Shown: positions 1-10,435 of the stretch, piece after piece
Layout of the letters: every line of letters starts with the position of its first letter
Numbering within the stretch: position 1 is the stretch's first letter
DNA from: Nocardioides luteus
Lineage (GTDB): Bacteria > Actinomycetota > Actinomycetes > Propionibacteriales > Nocardioidaceae
Assembly (NCBI RefSeq): GCF_015752315.1
Contig: NZ_JADOVJ010000001.1
Span: 2,038,501-2,102,500 of the forward strand
Reading direction: 5' to 3'
Length of the DNA stretch: 64,000 nt
Made by a program: the position numbers and the translations under genes
The notes under the pieces: generated by a model
What the model saw: the letters and a program-made list of their open reading frames with translations, nothing else
Told to the model about the DNA's origin: nothing
Database searches by the model: none

Positions 1-116
1 GACTCGCCGTTGACCACCCGTGAGACGGTCTTCAGGCTCACCCCGGCCGCCGCCGCGACATCCTTCATGGTCGGGCGGCGCTGCTGACGGGTCTGGTCGG
101 ACGGGGGTGATGCCAC
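1..116 (-). CDS. LacI-family transcriptional regulator, N-terminus only (runs off the window)
   Basis: Only the first 38 codons are present. They hold the classic LacI helix-turn-helix: MKDVAAAAGVSLKTVSRVVN. I chose the GTG at 116-114 because a -10 box (TACGCT, 128-123 on the minus strand) lies 6 nt upstream, the leaderless pattern used by many genes here; the ATG at 68-66 is the alternative. The gene diverges from the GH92 mannosidase, and two matching palindromes lie between them, so it probably represses that gene and itself. The effector is unknown but should be a mannose-type sugar by context. Confidence 0.9.
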   Translation of the reverse strand, partial: MASPPSDQTRQQRRPTMKDVAAAAGVSLKTVSRVVNGE

Positions 117-144
117 GTGCTCAGCGTAGACGCAGATCCGAGCG

Positions 145-158
145 TGACAACGATGTCG
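145..158. promoter_or_regulatory. Candidate LacI-type operator 1 (imperfect)
   Basis: TGACAACGATGTCG matches the perfect palindrome at 232-245 in 12 of 14 positions. It lies just upstream of the regulator's own -10 box, consistent with autoregulation. Typical LacI-family sites have a central CG, as here. Confidence 0.55.
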
Positions 159-231
159 CGATTCTTCTCGCATATCGGTCCAAATCACGGGGTGATCCGA
201 GATCGCCCGCGTAAATCCTGCACAAACGCGT

Positions 232-245
232 TGACAACGTTGTCA
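232..245. promoter_or_regulatory. Candidate LacI-type operator 2 (perfect palindrome)
   Basis: TGACAACGTTGTCA is a perfect 14-bp palindrome with a central CG, placed about 50 bp upstream of the GH92 start. It is the expected kind of binding site for the divergent LacI-family regulator. Confidence 0.65.
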
Positions 246-293
246 TGACCCGGTTCCATCTGGGATGGCCCCCATGTGAAGGAGATCACACCG

Positions 294-3200
294 ATGCACC
301 GTTGGGACGCACCACCCAGAACCCGAGGCCGGGCTGCCCGCCTGGCCGCGATGATCGCCGCGACGGCGGCACTGATGGTCGGGATGAGCAGCACCGCACC
401 CGCGCTCGCGACCCCTGAGTCACCCGAGCCGTCCGCTCCGAAGAGCGACACCGCCGACCCCCAGCAGGCCGCGGAAGGCGGTGACTGGACGACCTCGTTC
501 GAGGAGGACGACCCCCAGCCGACCTGGGCCGATCTCGTCGACACCGGCGAGGACGGCACCCCGCGCACCGCGAACGTCGCCGGACCCGACGCCTTCGGCA
601 TCCCGGGCGACATCTCCGAGCACATCACCGGCGTCACCGCGAGCGGGGAGAACACCGGCTCCGGTGAAGGTGCCGCCGAGCTCGTCGACGGTGACATCAA
701 CACCAAGTGGCTCACCTTCGCGACCACCGGCTGGGTGCAGATCAAGCTCGACCAGCCCGTCAACGTCGTCAGGTACGCCCTCACCTCGGCCAACGACGCG
801 GCCGAGCGTGACCCCAGGGACTGGGTGATCCAGGGATCCACCGACGGCCAGACCTGGACGACCGTCGACACCCGCACCGGCCAGTCCTGGGACGAGCGCT
901 TCCAGACGCGAGAGTTCGAGATCGCCTCGCCGCAGGCCTACTCCCACTACCGCATCGACATCTCCGCCAACCAGAGCGGCGGCATCATCCAGCTCGCCGA
1001 GTGGCAGCTCTCCGACGGCTCCGAGCCCCCGCCGCCGCTGAAGAACATGACCAGCCACCCCGACGACGGCCCCGCCTCGGCGTACGCCGCGAAGTCGAAG
1101 GTCGGCTTCACCGGGGTGCACGCCTTCGAGTACGCCGGCAAGATCACCGCCGACAAGGGCCACTCCTACAACCGCGTCTTCGACGTCGACATCCCGGTCG
1201 GCAAGGAGACCGAGCTGTCCTACCTGGTCTTCCCGGAGTTCATCGACGGCGACCTGAGCTACCCGAGCACCTACACGTCGGTGGACCTGGCCTTCACCGA
1301 CGGCACCCTGCTCTCCGAGCTGGGCGCGCTCGACGCGCAGGGCTACGTACTGTCGCCGAAGGGTCAGGGCGAGTCGAAGTCGCTGTACACCAACCAGTGG
1401 AACAAGAAGACCTCCGTCATCGGCGACGTCGCGGCGGGCAGGACGATCGACCGCATCCTGGTCGCCGTCGACGCGCCGAGCGGTCCGACGAAGTTCCGTG
1501 GCTGGTACGACGACATCGCGATCACGGCCTCCCCGGACGAACCGCAGCCCACCAGCCGCGTCGACTACGCCGTCACGACCCGTGGCACCCAGTCCAGCGG
1601 CAGCTTCTCGCGAGGCAACAACATCCCCGCGACCGCGGTCCCGCACGGCTTCAACTTCTGGGCGCCGATGACCAACGCCGGCTCGCTGTCCTGGTTCTAC
1701 CGCTACCACCAGGACAACGACGCCCAGAACCGGACCAGCCTGCAGGCGCTGACGCTGAGCCACGAGACCAGCCCGTGGATGGGGGACCGGCAGACCTTCC
1801 AGGTGATGCCGTCGTCCGCCGAGGGCGTCCCCGACCCGGGGCGTAGGGCCCGTGCGCTCACCTTCGAGCACGACAACGAGACCGCCCGGCCCTACTACTA
1901 CAAGGTCGGCTTCGACAACGGCCAGAGCGCCGAGATCGCCCCGACCGACCACGCGGCCGTGTTCCGGTTCACCTACCCCGGCGACGATGCGAGCCTGGTG
2001 TTCGACAACGTCAACAACGACGGCGGCCTGACCCTCGACCCGGCCGCCGGCACCCTGCAGGGCTTCACCGACACCCGCAGCGGCCTGTCCAACGGCGCCA
2101 CCCGGATGTACGTCTACGCGACCTTCGACCAGCCCGTCACCGGCGGCGGCAAGTACGCCGGCGGCGAGCGCCCGAACGTACAGGGCCACCTCGAGTTCGA
2201 CGCCGGTACGGACCGGACCGTGACGATGCGCATCGCCACCAGCCTGATCGGCATCGACCAGGCGAAGAGGAACCTCGAGCTCGAGGTCGCCGACGACTCC
2301 TTCGACACGGTGAAGGAGAAGGCGAAGGCGCTGTGGCAGGACAAGCTCGACGTCCTCGACATCCAGGGCGCGACCAAGGAGCAGCGGACCACCGTCTACT
2401 CCAACCTCGCCCGGCTGTTCCTCTACCCCAACTCGGGCCACGAGAACACCGGTACCGAGGACGAGCCGGTGTGGAAGCACGCCGTGCAGTCCACCTCCGG
2501 TGACACCAACCCGCCGGGCACCACGCCCACCCACACCGGGGCCGAGATCAAGGACGGCAAGGTCTATGTGAACAACGGCTTCTGGGACACCTACCGCACC
2601 ACCTGGGCGGCGTACTCGCTCCTGGAGCCGAGCCAGGCCGCCGAGATGGTCAACGGCTTCGTGCAGCAGTACAAGGACAACGGCTGGATCTCGCGCTGGT
2701 CCTCCCCGGGCTACGCCAACCTGATGACCGGGACCAGCTCGGACGTCTCCTTCGCGGATGCGTACGTCAAGGGCGTCGAGGGCATCGACGCGGAGGCCGC
2801 CTACGCGGCCGCCGTGAAGAACGCCACGGTCCGTCCGCCGGGCTCGGCGACCAACTCCAACGTCGGCCGCAAGGGCATGCAGACCTCGGTGTTCCTCGGC
2901 TACACGCCCGCGGCCGTGAGCGAGGGCGTCTCCTGGGGTCTCGAGGGCTACATCAACGACTACGGCATCGGGAACATGGCCGCGAAGCTGGCGGCACGCG
3001 ACGGGATCTCCGGCGCCGAGAGGAAGCGGCTGAAGGAGGAGTCGGAGTACTTCCTCAACCGCGCCCGCAACTACGTCAACACCTTCGACACCAAGGTGGG
3101 CTTCTTCCAGGGCCGCAATGCCGACGGCACCTTCAAGAAGTCACCGGCGGACTACAACCCGCTGGTGTGGGGCAGCGACCACGACTACACCGAGACCAAC

Positions 3201-4277
3201 GGGTGGAACTTCGCGTTCCACACCCCGCAGGACGGCCAGGGCCTGGCCAACCTCTACGGCGGTCGCGGCGGGCTCGCGAAGAAGCTGGACACCTTCTTCG
3301 CGACCCCGGAGACGGGGGAGTACCCGGGCTCCTACGGCGGCATCATCCACGAGATCCGCGAGGCCCGTGACGTACGCATGGGGCAGTGGGGCTTCTCCAA
3401 CCAGGTCAGCCACCACATCCCGTGGATGTACAGCTACACCGGCCAGCCCTGGAAGACGCAGGAGATCGTCCGTGAGACCCTGCGCCGGATGTACACCGGC
3501 TCCGAGATCGGGCAGGGCTACGCCGGCGACGAGGACAACGGCGAGACCTCCGCCTGGCACCTCTTCGCCTCCCTCGGCCTCTACCCGCTCCAGATGGGCA
3601 GTGAGAACCTCGTGCTCGGCTCGCCGCTGTTCACCAAGGCCACCCTCCACCTGGAGGGCGGCAAGGACCTGGTGATCAAGGCACCGAAGAACAGCAACAA
3701 GAACATCTACGTCCAGGGCGTCACCATCGACGGCAAGACGTGGGACAAGACGTACGTCTCCCACAAGGAGCTTGCCGACGGCGGCACCATCGAGTTCGAC
3801 ATGGGCCCGAGGCCGTCGCGCTGGGGCACCTCGCCGAGCGCCGTGCCGCCGTCGCTGACCACCGGCTCCGAGCCGGCCCGGCCGATCGCCGACAGGTCGG
3901 GTGCGGGCAAGGGCACGGTGACGGCCAGCGGGAACGACGGCGAGACGCTGGTCGACAACGACTCCGGGACGCAGACGACCGTGGCCGGCGACGGCTGGGT
4001 GGAGTACCGGTTCTCCGGGACCAAGGTGCCGGTGTCCTTCTACACCCTCACCAACGGCGCCGACGGCCGCTCGCCGAGCGGCTGGGTCGTCAAGGGATCC
4101 AACGACGGCACCGACTGGAAGGTCCTCGACCGGCGCTCGGGTGAGAAGTTCGACTGGCAGCAGGCCACCCGTCCGTTCAAGCTCGAGTCGGAGTCGAGGT
4201 TCAACCGGATCCGGATCGAGTTCACCGGTCCGGCCGGTGAGCCGATCACGCTCTCGGAGGTGGAGCTGCTGGGCTAG
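294..4277 (+). CDS. Secreted GH92 alpha-mannosidase with two F5/8-type (CBM32-like) domains
   Basis: A 1327-residue exported glycosidase. The ATG at 294 follows an AAGGAG ribosome site (279-284), which makes it a better start than the GTG at 276. Residues 1-39 form a signal peptide ending APALA. A discoidin-like sugar-binding domain lies at about 110-240, the GH92 fold at about 420-1190, and a second F5/8 domain at the C-terminus. GH92 enzymes are Ca2+-dependent exo-alpha-mannosidases. Likely catalytic residues are E967 (in YTETNGW, acid) and D1079/D1081 (in GDEDNG, base). The H1019-E1020 pair in IIHEI lines up with the His-Glu pair tied to alpha-1,2 linkage in Bacteroides GH92, so alpha-1,2-mannosidase is the best guess. 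Probably controlled by the divergent LacI regulator. Confidence 0.92.
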   Translation: MHRWDAPPRTRGRAARLAAMIAATAALMVGMSSTAPALATPESPEPSAPKSDTADPQQAAEGGDWTTSFEEDDPQPTWADLVDTGEDGTPRTANVAGPDAFGIPGDISEHITGVTASGENTGSGEGAAELVDGDINTKWLTFATTGWVQIKLDQPVNVVRYALTSANDAAERDPRDWVIQGSTDGQTWTTVDTRTGQSWDERFQTREFEIASPQAYSHYRIDISANQSGGIIQLAEWQLSDGSEPPPPLKNMTSHPDDGPASAYAAKSKVGFTGVHAFEYAGKITADKGHSYNRVFDVDIPVGKETELSYLVFPEFIDGDLSYPSTYTSVDLAFTDGTLLSELGALDAQGYVLSPKGQGESKSLYTNQWNKKTSVIGDVAAGRTIDRILVAVDAPSGPTKFRGWYDDIAITASPDEPQPTSRVDYAVTTRGTQSSGSFSRGNNIPATAVPHGFNFWAPMTNAGSLSWFYRYHQDNDAQNRTSLQALTLSHETSPWMGDRQTFQVMPSSAEGVPDPGRRARALTFEHDNETARPYYYKVGFDNGQSAEIAPTDHAAVFRFTYPGDDASLVFDNVNNDGGLTLDPAAGTLQGFTDTRSGLSNGATRMYVYATFDQPVTGGGKYAGGERPNVQGHLEFDAGTDRTVTMRIATSLIGIDQAKRNLELEVADDSFDTVKEKAKALWQDKLDVLDIQGATKEQRTTVYSNLARLFLYPNSGHENTGTEDEPVWKHAVQSTSGDTNPPGTTPTHTGAEIKDGKVYVNNGFWDTYRTTWAAYSLLEPSQAAEMVNGFVQQYKDNGWISRWSSPGYANLMTGTSSDVSFADAYVKGVEGIDAEAAYAAAVKNATVRPPGSATNSNVGRKGMQTSVFLGYTPAAVSEGVSWGLEGYINDYGIGNMAAKLAARDGISGAERKRLKEESEYFLNRARNYVNTFDTKVGFFQGRNADGTFKKSPADYNPLVWGSDHDYTETNGWNFAFHTPQDGQGLANLYGGRGGLAKKLDTFFATPETGEYPGSYGGIIHEIREARDVRMGQWGFSNQVSHHIPWMYSYTGQPWKTQEIVRETLRRMYTGSEIGQGYAGDEDNGETSAWHLFASLGLYPLQMGSENLVLGSPLFTKATLHLEGGKDLVIKAPKNSNKNIYVQGVTIDGKTWDKTYVSHKELADGGTIEFDMGPRPSRWGTSPSAVPPSLTTGSEPARPIADRSGAGKGTVTASGNDGETLVDNDSGTQTTVAGDGWVEYRFSGTKVPVSFYTLTNGADGRSPSGWVVKGSNDGTDWKVLDRRSGEKFDWQQATRPFKLESESRFNRIRIEFTGPAGEPITLSEVELLG

Positions 4278-4301
4278 CTGATCCGGGCACGTCCACGTGC
4301 C

Positions 4302-4333
4302 GCCAGCCTGTCGGTGCTCGCCGATAGGCTGGC
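4302..4333. terminator. Hairpin between GH92 and uvrC that contains the uvrC -10 box
   Basis: A 13-bp stem with one G-T pair (4302-4314 with 4321-4333) and a 6-nt loop follows the GH92 stop. Its right arm includes the TAGGCT box used by uvrC. It may end GH92 transcripts, though no T-run follows. Confidence 0.5.
4325..4330 (+). promoter_or_regulatory. -10 box of uvrC (leaderless)
   Basis: TAGGCT stands 7 nt before the GTG at 4338, so transcription should begin at or next to the start codon. Confidence 0.6.
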
Positions 4334-4337
4334 GGAC

Positions 4338-6314
4338 GTGCCTGATCCGCAGAGCTATCGCCCGAAAGCTGGGAGCATCCCCACCCAGCCCGGGGTCTAC
4401 CGGTTCCGCGACCCCAAGGGGCGGGTGATCTACGTCGGCAAGGCGATCAACCTGCGCCAGCGGCTCGCGAACTACTTCCAGCCGATCCCGAGCCTCCACC
4501 CGCGTACGGCGACGATGGTCACCACCGCGGCCAGCGTCGAGTGGACGACGGTCAACAACGACATCGAGGCGCTCCAGCTCGAATACACCTGGATCAAGGA
4601 GTTCGACCCGCGGTTCAACGTCAAGTACCGCGACGACAAGTCCTACCCATGGCTCGCGGTCACCGTCTCCGAGGAGTTCCCGCGGGTGATGGTCGGCCGC
4701 GGCGCCAAGCGCAAGGGCACCCGCTACTTCGGCCCCTACGGCCACGCCTGGGCGATCCGCGAGACCGTCGACATCCTGCTGCGCGTCTTCCCGATGCGCT
4801 CGTGCAGCAACGGCGTCTTCAAGCGCTCCCAGCAGATCGGCCGCCCCTGCCTGCTCGGCTACATCGACAAGTGCACCGCCCCCTGCGTCGGCAACATCTC
4901 GCCCGAGGAGCACCGCGAGATCGTCGATGACTTCTGCGACTTCATGGCCGGCCACACCACGACCTTCACGAAGCGGATCGAGAAGGAGATGTACGCAGCC
5001 TCCGAGGCCCTCGACTTCGAGAAGGCCGCGCGGCTGCGTGACGACCTGGCCGCGATGCAGCGCGCGCTGGAGAAGCAGGCCGTGGTGCTCGGGGACGGCG
5101 CCGACGCCGACGTCATCGCCCTGGCCGAGGACCCGCTCGAGGTCGGCGTACAGATCTTCTACGTACGCGGCGGCCGGATCAAGGGTCAGCGCGGCTGGGT
5201 CGCCGACCGGATGGACGACGCCGACACCGCCGGCCTGGTCGAGCACTTCCTGCTCCAGCTCTACGCGGGCGAGGACGCGGAGGCGATCCCGCGCGAGATC
5301 CTGGTCCCGGCGCTGCCGCCCGACCACGAGACCCTCGAGGAGCTCCTCTCCGACGTTCGCAAGGCGAAGGTCCGGATCCGGGTCCCGCAGCGCGGCGACA
5401 AGAAGACCCTGCAGGAGACGGTGGCGAAGAACGCCGAGCAGGCCCTCGCGCTCCACAAGACCAAGCGGGCCAGCGATCTGACCACCCGCAACCGGGCGCT
5501 GGAGGAGATCCAGGAGGCGCTCGAGCTCGACGAGGTGCCGCTGCGGATCGAGTGCTACGACATCTCCCACCTGCAGGGCACCGAGATCGTGGCCAGCATG
5601 GTGGTCTTCGAGGACGGCCTGGCCCGCAAGTCGGAGTATCGGCGCTTCATCATCAAGGGCCAGGACGGCTCCGACGACGTCCGGGCGATGCACGAGGTGA
5701 TCACCCGGCGGTTCAAGCGGCTCCTCGACGAGCAGTCGACGTCGATCGTGTCGACGGACGTCGAAGGGGCCAACGGCCCGATGCTCGTCGATCCCGAGAC
5801 CGGCCGGCCCCGCAAGTTCGCCTACGCCCCGGGCCTGGTCGTCGTCGACGGCGGCGCGCCTCAGGTCGCCGCCGCCCAGCGGGCCCTGGCCGAGCTCGGC
5901 ATCGACGACATCCCGGTCGTGGGTCTGGCCAAGCGCCTGGAGGAGGTCTGGGTGCCGGACGAGGAGGACCCGGTCATCCTGCCGCGGTCCTCGGAAGGGC
6001 TCTACCTGCTGCAGCGGGTCCGCGACGAGGCGCACCGGTTCGCGATCACCCATCACCGCGGCCGGCGCAGCAAGTCGATGGTGGAGAGCCTGCTCGACGA
6101 CGTACCCGGCCTCGGGGAGGTGCGCCGCAAGACGCTGATGAAGCACTTCGGCTCGTTGAAGAAGCTCCGCGCCGCGACCGCCGAGGAGATCGCCCTGGTG
6201 CCCGGCATCGGCCCCGCCACCGCGACAGCGATCAAGACCGCTGTGGAGCAGACGGCCAGGAATGGCAAGGTTAGCGGCATCAACGTCACCACCGGCGAGA
6301 TCATCGAGGAGTAG
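4338..6314 (+). CDS. uvrC: Excinuclease ABC subunit C
   Basis: A 658-residue UvrC, the nuclease that makes both cuts beside a DNA lesion in nucleotide excision repair. The N-terminus holds the GIY-YIG nuclease (PGVYRF, then VIYVGKA). A UvrB-binding UVR motif follows ([14 protein letters not shown]), then the RNase H-like nuclease half ([16 protein letters not shown]) and C-terminal helix-hairpin-helix repeats ([21 protein letters not shown]). The GTG at 4338 fits both the TAGGCT box and the usual family N-terminus; a GTG at 4314 is possible. It heads the uvrC-rapZ-yvcK-whiA cluster conserved in Actinobacteria, with rapZ beginning 3 nt after its stop. Confidence 0.97.
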   Translation: MPDPQSYRPKAGSIPTQPGVYRFRDPKGRVIYVGKAINLRQRLANYFQPIPSLHPRTATMVTTAASVEWTTVNNDIEALQLEYTWIKEFDPRFNVKYRDDKSYPWLAVTVSEEFPRVMVGRGAKRKGTRYFGPYGHAWAIRETVDILLRVFPMRSCSNGVFKRSQQIGRPCLLGYIDKCTAPCVGNISPEEHREIVDDFCDFMAGHTTTFTKRIEKEMYAASEALDFEKAARLRDDLAAMQRALEKQAVVLGDGADADVIALAEDPLEVGVQIFYVRGGRIKGQRGWVADRMDDADTAGLVEHFLLQLYAGEDAEAIPREILVPALPPDHETLEELLSDVRKAKVRIRVPQRGDKKTLQETVAKNAEQALALHKTKRASDLTTRNRALEEIQEALELDEVPLRIECYDISHLQGTEIVASMVVFEDGLARKSEYRRFIIKGQDGSDDVRAMHEVITRRFKRLLDEQSTSIVSTDVEGANGPMLVDPETGRPRKFAYAPGLVVVDGGAPQVAAAQRALAELGIDDIPVVGLAKRLEEVWVPDEEDPVILPRSSEGLYLLQRVRDEAHRFAITHHRGRRSKSMVESLLDDVPGLGEVRRKTLMKHFGSLKKLRAATAEEIALVPGIGPATATAIKTAVEQTARNGKVSGINVTTGEIIEE

Positions 6315-6317
6315 GTC

Positions 6318-7184
6318 ATGCACAAGGGGGAGGTCGTCGTCATCACCGGCATGACCGGTGCCGGGCGGAGCACCGCCGCCAAGGAGCTGGAGGATCTCGG
6401 CTACTACGTCGTCGACAACCTGCCGCCGAGCCTGCTGCCGCAGGTCGTCGAGCGGGTCGACGCGGCCCGGGGCCCGGAGCAGCCGGTGGCGGTCGTGACC
6501 GACGTACGTTCCGGCTCGTTCTTCGCCGAGCTCGAGGAGATCGTGGCCAAGAAGGCCACCGGGCGGCGTACGACGCTGGTCTTCCTCGACGCCGCCGACG
6601 ACACGCTCGTGCGGCGTCAGGAGGCCGCCCGGCGGCCCCACCCGATGCAGCGGGGCAACGAGCGGCTGCTGGACGCGCTCGAGCGCGAGCGGGTGGTGCT
6701 GGCCAGCCTGCGTGGCGCCGCCGACCTGGTCATCGACACGACCCAGCTGAACGTGCACCAGCTGACCGCCCGGATCGCCGAGGCGTTCGGCACCCCGGAG
6801 CGGACGACCCTGAAGGTGTCGGTGGTGAGCTTCGGGTTCAAGTACGGGATCCCGGTCGACGCCGACTTCATGGCCGACATGCGGTTCCTGCCGAACCCTC
6901 ACTGGGTTCCGGAGCTGAAGGACGGCAACGGACGCGACAACCCCGACGTCGCCGCCTACGTCTACTCACGTCCTGGTGCGGAGGAGTTCCTGAGCGGGTA
7001 TGTTCCGGTGCTCATCGGAGTGACCAAGGGCTATCTCCACGAAGGAAAGAGGTTCATGCGCGTGGCAATCGGGTGCACGGGTGGCAAGCACCGCAGCGTG
7101 GCGATGGCGGAGGAGATCTCCAGGCGGCTCCGAGATGCCGGCCTGGATGCGAAGGCGATCCACCGAGACCTCGGGCGGGAGTGA
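6318..7184 (+). CDS. rapZ: RNase adapter RapZ / nucleotide-binding protein YvcJ family
   Basis: A 288-residue P-loop protein. The Walker A is GMTGAGRST near the N-terminus, where the family has a typical G-x-S/T-G-A-G-R-S form. The C-terminal half carries SFGFKYGIP, DMRFLPNP and GCTGGKHRSV, all conserved RapZ blocks. In enterobacteria RapZ senses GlcN6P and directs RNase E to small RNAs; in Gram-positives (YvcJ) the role is less clear, with GTP and ATP hydrolysis reported. It sits between uvrC and yvcK and is probably co-transcribed with both. Confidence 0.95.
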   Translation: MHKGEVVVITGMTGAGRSTAAKELEDLGYYVVDNLPPSLLPQVVERVDAARGPEQPVAVVTDVRSGSFFAELEEIVAKKATGRRTTLVFLDAADDTLVRRQEAARRPHPMQRGNERLLDALERERVVLASLRGAADLVIDTTQLNVHQLTARIAEAFGTPERTTLKVSVVSFGFKYGIPVDADFMADMRFLPNPHWVPELKDGNGRDNPDVAAYVYSRPGAEEFLSGYVPVLIGVTKGYLHEGKRFMRVAIGCTGGKHRSVAMAEEISRRLRDAGLDAKAIHRDLGRE

Positions 7185-7186
7185 GA

Positions 7187-8167
7187 GTGGCCGGGGCCGA
7201 CCGACCCGGGGCAGATGCCCAGGCTGTCGTCGCCCTGGGGGGAGGGCACGGACTTCACGCGTCGCTGAGCGCGCTGCGACTGCTGGTCGACGACCTGACC
7301 GTCGACCAGCTCACCGCGATCGTCACGGTCGCCGACAACGGTGGCTCGAGCGGCCGGCTGCGCCGCGAGTTCGGGGTGCTGCCTCCCGGTGATCTGCGGA
7401 TGGCGCTCGCCGCCCTGTGCGGCGCCGACCGCTGGGACGACACCTGGGCGCAGGTGCTGCAGCACCGTTTCGCAGGCGAGGGCGAGATGCGCGGCCACAA
7501 CCTCGGCAACCTGCTGATCGTCGGCCTGTGGGAGCAGCTCGGTGACCACGTCGAGGCGCTCGACTGGGTGGGCCGCCTGCTGGGCGCTAAGGGCCGGGTC
7601 CTGCCGATGGCGCTGGTGCCGATGGACATCGTCGCCGACGTACGCGGCCTGGTGCCCGGATCTCCTGATGCCCTCACCTCGGTGCAGGGCCAGGTCGAGG
7701 TCGCCAGCACCGACGGGATGATCGAGTCGATCCGGCTCATCCCCGACAACCCGCCCGCCGCCCCCGACGCGGTGGCGGCCATCCGCGAGGCGGAGTGGGT
7801 GTTCCTGGGGCCCGGCTCCTGGTTCACCTCCGTGCTGCCGCACCTGATGGTCCGCGCCCTGCGCGAGGCCCTGGTCGCCACCTCCGCCAAGATCGTGGTG
7901 GTGCTCAACCTCGGCGAGCAGCCAGGGGAGACGACCGGCTTCGGCCCGGCTGAGCACCTCTCGGTCCTCCTCGAGCACGCCCCCGACCTCCGCATCCACA
8001 CCGTCCTCGTCGACTCCTCCCTCGACGGCCTCGACGAGCTGTCGCGGGTCGCCGAGAAGTGCGGTGCGCAGGTCGAGGTCGCCGACGTCGCCGTCGGCGA
8101 CGGGACCCCTCGCCACGACCCGGAGCGGCTCGCCGCTGCGTACGCGAGGGTGATCGGGGCGGGCTAG
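7187..8167 (+). CDS. yvcK: YvcK / CofD-like gluconeogenesis factor
   Basis: A 326-residue Rossmann-like protein. I start it at the GTG 7187, two bases after the rapZ stop, with a GGGCGGGAG ribosome site inside the rapZ end. Key blocks are VVALGGGHGLHASL, VADNGGSSGRLR and GPGSWFTSVLPHL, which bind UDP-GlcNAc-type nucleotides in the YvcK family. YvcK proteins link central carbon flux to cell-wall precursor synthesis. The pairing with rapZ and whiA is the standard actinobacterial and Firmicutes arrangement. Confidence 0.94.
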   Translation: MAGADRPGADAQAVVALGGGHGLHASLSALRLLVDDLTVDQLTAIVTVADNGGSSGRLRREFGVLPPGDLRMALAALCGADRWDDTWAQVLQHRFAGEGEMRGHNLGNLLIVGLWEQLGDHVEALDWVGRLLGAKGRVLPMALVPMDIVADVRGLVPGSPDALTSVQGQVEVASTDGMIESIRLIPDNPPAAPDAVAAIREAEWVFLGPGSWFTSVLPHLMVRALREALVATSAKIVVVLNLGEQPGETTGFGPAEHLSVLLEHAPDLRIHTVLVDSSLDGLDELSRVAEKCGAQVEVADVAVGDGTPRHDPERLAAAYARVIGAG

Positions 8168-8227
8168 CGGGGCCCCGGACGTGGAACCGATTCGAGGGTC
8201 GTTGACATCAATGAAAGACTCTCCGGC

Positions 8228-9214
8228 ATGGCGATGACGGGACAGGTGAAGGCCGAGCTGGCCTCCACTCAGATCACCAAGACATGCTGCCGCAAGGCAG
8301 AGGTTGCCTCGACGTTGAGGTTCGCTGGGGGGATCCACATCGTGGCCGGCAGGATCGTGGTCGAGGCTGAGCTCGACACCGGTCTGGCGGCACGGAGGCT
8401 GAAGCGAGACATCGCCGACGTCTTCGGTCACGAGGCAGAGGTGGCTCTCATCCAGGCGAGCGGGCTTCGTAAGGGCAGCCGCTACATCGTGCGCGTGGTC
8501 AAGGACGGTGAGGCGCTCGCGCGCCAGACCGGCCTTCTCGACCAGCGTGGGCGACCGGTGCGGGGCCTTCCGCCTGCCGTCGTCTCGGGCGGGGCCTGCG
8601 ACGCCGTCGCCGCCTGGCGCGGGGCGTTCCTGGCCCACGGCTCGCTCACCGAGCCGGGCCGCTCCTCCTCGATGGAGGTGACCTGCCCGGGTTCGGAGTC
8701 GGCTCTGGCCCTCGTCGGCGTCGCCCGCCGTATCGGCATCTCCGCCAAGCCCCGCGAGGTGCGCGGCGTGGACCGCGTCGTGATCCGCGACGGCGACGCG
8801 ATCGGCCAGCTGCTGACCCGGCTGGGCGCCCACGAGTCGCTGATGGCCTGGGAGGAGCGCCGGATGCGCCGCGAGGTGCGCGCCACCGCCAACCGGCTGG
8901 CCAACTTCGACGACGCCAACCTGCGCCGTTCGGCGCGTGCCGCCGTCGCCGCCGGGGCTCGCGTCGAGCGCGCCCTGGAGATCCTCGGTGACGACATCCC
9001 CGACCACCTGCGCCAGGCCGGCAAGCTCCGACTGGAGCACAAGCAGGCCTCTCTGGAGGAGCTCGGCCAGCTGCACGACCCGGTGCTGACCAAGGATGCC
9101 ATCGCGGGCCGGATCCGCCGGCTGCTGGCGATGGCCGACAAGCGCGCCGAGGAGCTCGGGATCCCCGACACCGAGGCGTCGCTGACCGCGGAGATGCTCG
9201 CCGAGGACGCCTGA
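8228..9214 (+). CDS. whiA: DNA-binding regulator WhiA
   Basis: A 328-residue WhiA. The N-terminal part ([21 protein letters not shown] to [12 protein letters not shown]) is the degenerate LAGLIDADG fold; the C-terminus has the helix-turn-helix ([19 protein letters not shown]). In Streptomyces WhiA works with WhiB to start sporulation division; outside sporulating genera it affects division and chromosome segregation. The sequence AAGACT stands 7 nt before the ATG, a weak form of the leaderless -10 pattern. A strong hairpin terminator follows. Confidence 0.96.
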   Translation: MAMTGQVKAELASTQITKTCCRKAEVASTLRFAGGIHIVAGRIVVEAELDTGLAARRLKRDIADVFGHEAEVALIQASGLRKGSRYIVRVVKDGEALARQTGLLDQRGRPVRGLPPAVVSGGACDAVAAWRGAFLAHGSLTEPGRSSSMEVTCPGSESALALVGVARRIGISAKPREVRGVDRVVIRDGDAIGQLLTRLGAHESLMAWEERRMRREVRATANRLANFDDANLRRSARAAVAAGARVERALEILGDDIPDHLRQAGKLRLEHKQASLEELGQLHDPVLTKDAIAGRIRRLLAMADKRAEELGIPDTEASLTAEMLAEDA

Positions 9215-9237
9215 GAGCACCATTCACGACCTGAAAC

Positions 9238-9275
9238 CGGCCCGAGCCCCTCGACTGATCGAGGGGCTCGGGCCG
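9238..9275 (+). terminator. Strong hairpin terminator after whiA
   Basis: A 17-bp perfect GC-rich stem (9238-9254 with 9259-9275), a 4-nt loop CTGA, and a short T-containing tail. It separates the uvrC-whiA cluster from the glycolytic cluster. Confidence 0.85.
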
Positions 9276-9338
9276 TTTGCTACTCGTCCGTCTTTTGGAA
9301 CGATCCAACCCAGTCTCCCGCTGTTCAGAGGGGCTGGG

Positions 9339-10397
<1,059 letters not shown>

Positions 10398-10419
10398 CCC
10401 AGCGGCGCTCGCCACAGGT

Positions 10420-10425
10420 TAGTGT
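10420..10425 (+). promoter_or_regulatory. -10 box of pgk
   Basis: TAGTGT ends 10 nt before the pgk ATG, predicting a leader of only about 4 nt. Confidence 0.5.
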
Positions 10426-10435
10426 CTAGCCCGTT

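Noticed and set aside
3396..3420. NQVSHH in GH92 read as the Gln switch of phosphomannose-specific enzymes
   Set aside because: By spacing from the catalytic acid and base, the specificity position falls on H1019-E1020 (IIHEI), which keeps the Glu. The Asn-Gln at 1036-1037 is a different conserved position.
3141..6902. Long open frame on the minus strand opposite GH92, uvrC and rapZ
   Set aside because: It is antisense to three clear genes and is low-complexity Arg/Gly/Val-rich, as expected for shadow frames in GC-rich DNA.
8202..8207. TTGACA as -35 box of whiA
   Set aside because: Only 7 nt separate it from the AAGACT element, too short for a sigma-70 spacer.
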